From Thermococci archaeon (GTDB lineage: Archaea > Methanobacteriota_B > Thermococci > Thermococcales > Thermococcaceae): a stretch of 6,591 nucleotides of DNA. The stretch covers positions 1-6,591 of the forward strand of contig QMUI01000049.1 of the NCBI GenBank assembly GCA_003660485.1. Direction: 5' to 3'. Positions 6,466-6,591 of the stretch are shown here, piece after piece. A model generated the notes under the pieces. It was given only the letters and a program-made list of their open reading frames with translations. It ran no database searches and was not told the DNA's origin. How positions within the stretch are numbered: the stretch's first letter is position 1; each line of letters begins with the position of its first letter. Made by a program: the position numbers and the translations under genes.

Positions 6466-6591
6466 TTAAAATCTCCTTGCATCATTTTGTAACTCGTCTC
6501 TGTACCCTCTCCCTTGGATTAAGTAGCTGAGCTTTTCTTCGAAGTAACTGCTGTACAGAACCTCCCCTCTCTTTTCTTTAGTAAATTCATA
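6466..6591 (-). pseudogene. C-terminal fragment of an unidentified minus-strand gene, possibly frameshifted
   Basis: From the right edge 41 codons are open on the minus strand up to TAA 6468-6466 and read like a real protein (charged, helical: RGEVLYSSYFEEKLSYLI, then GRGYRDELQNDARRF). Beyond the stop, a different frame continues in the same style (LKQRTVREYRRALAMLLIK) to TGA 6412-6410. One extra T in the TTTT at the stop would join the two into a longer tail. The pattern EEKL...YR.E....AR.......EYR faintly recalls the C-terminus of Cas1 proteins, but this is only a resemblance from memory and should not be taken as an assignment. Type and frame remain uncertain because most of the gene is outside the window. 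Confidence 0.35.

Noticed and set aside
6283..6492. 69-codon plus-strand frame past the regulator
   Set aside because: It overlaps the regulator's end, has no ribosome binding site, no recognisable motif, and runs antisense to the better coding fragment at 6466-6591.
1..6591. CRISPR array, tRNA, rRNA or insertion sequence
   Set aside because: No regularly spaced repeats, cloverleaf, rRNA-like sequence, transposase or terminal inverted repeats were seen on either strand.

Overview
The window looks like chromosomal DNA of a hyperthermophilic euryarchaeon of the Thermococcales, most likely a Pyrococcus. The basis is the gene families (a DUF373 membrane protein, an archaeal RND exporter, a CARDB-repeat surface protein and a GbsR/MarR-type regulator), the Lys/Glu/Ile-rich proteins, tight ATGA gene junctions, archaeal TATA-like boxes and GGTGG/GGAGG ribosome binding sites. 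The species cannot be fixed from the window alone.

Layout. Positions 1-803 (+) are the C-terminal part of a DUF373 multi-pass membrane protein whose start lies left of the window. Converging on it and overlapping its end by 26 bp is a minus-strand operon. Its first gene is a 745-residue RND-superfamily (MMPL/HAE3-type) exporter at 3476-5713. This is followed, with an ATGA overlap, by a secreted CARDB-repeat protein at 2010-3479, which runs out of frame and continues at 778-2025. The divergent gene at 5789-6301 (+) encodes a GbsR/MarR-like winged-helix regulator. The 75-bp space between regulator and exporter holds TATA-like boxes for both directions and two palindromes, so the regulator probably controls itself and the export operon. 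The right end (6302-6591) has no complete gene, but a minus-strand coding fragment enters from the right edge (6466-6591) and seems to be broken near its C-terminus.

Most interesting point. The two CARDB reading frames are halves of one protein: signal peptide and domains in the first, remaining domains and C-terminal membrane anchor in the second. The break falls inside a domain, exactly at A AAA AAG, the classic -1 slippery heptamer, and a -1 slip there rejoins the two frames seamlessly into a ~900-residue membrane-anchored protein. It may be programmed frameshifting, transcriptional slippage, a real one-base deletion or a sequencing error in a six-A run. The sequence alone does not decide between these.

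How the genes may work together (inference). The exporter moves a hydrophobic or amphiphilic substrate across the single archaeal membrane. The CARDB protein, anchored outside, could act as its extracellular partner or link to the S-layer. The regulator would sense the substrate or membrane stress and release both promoters.
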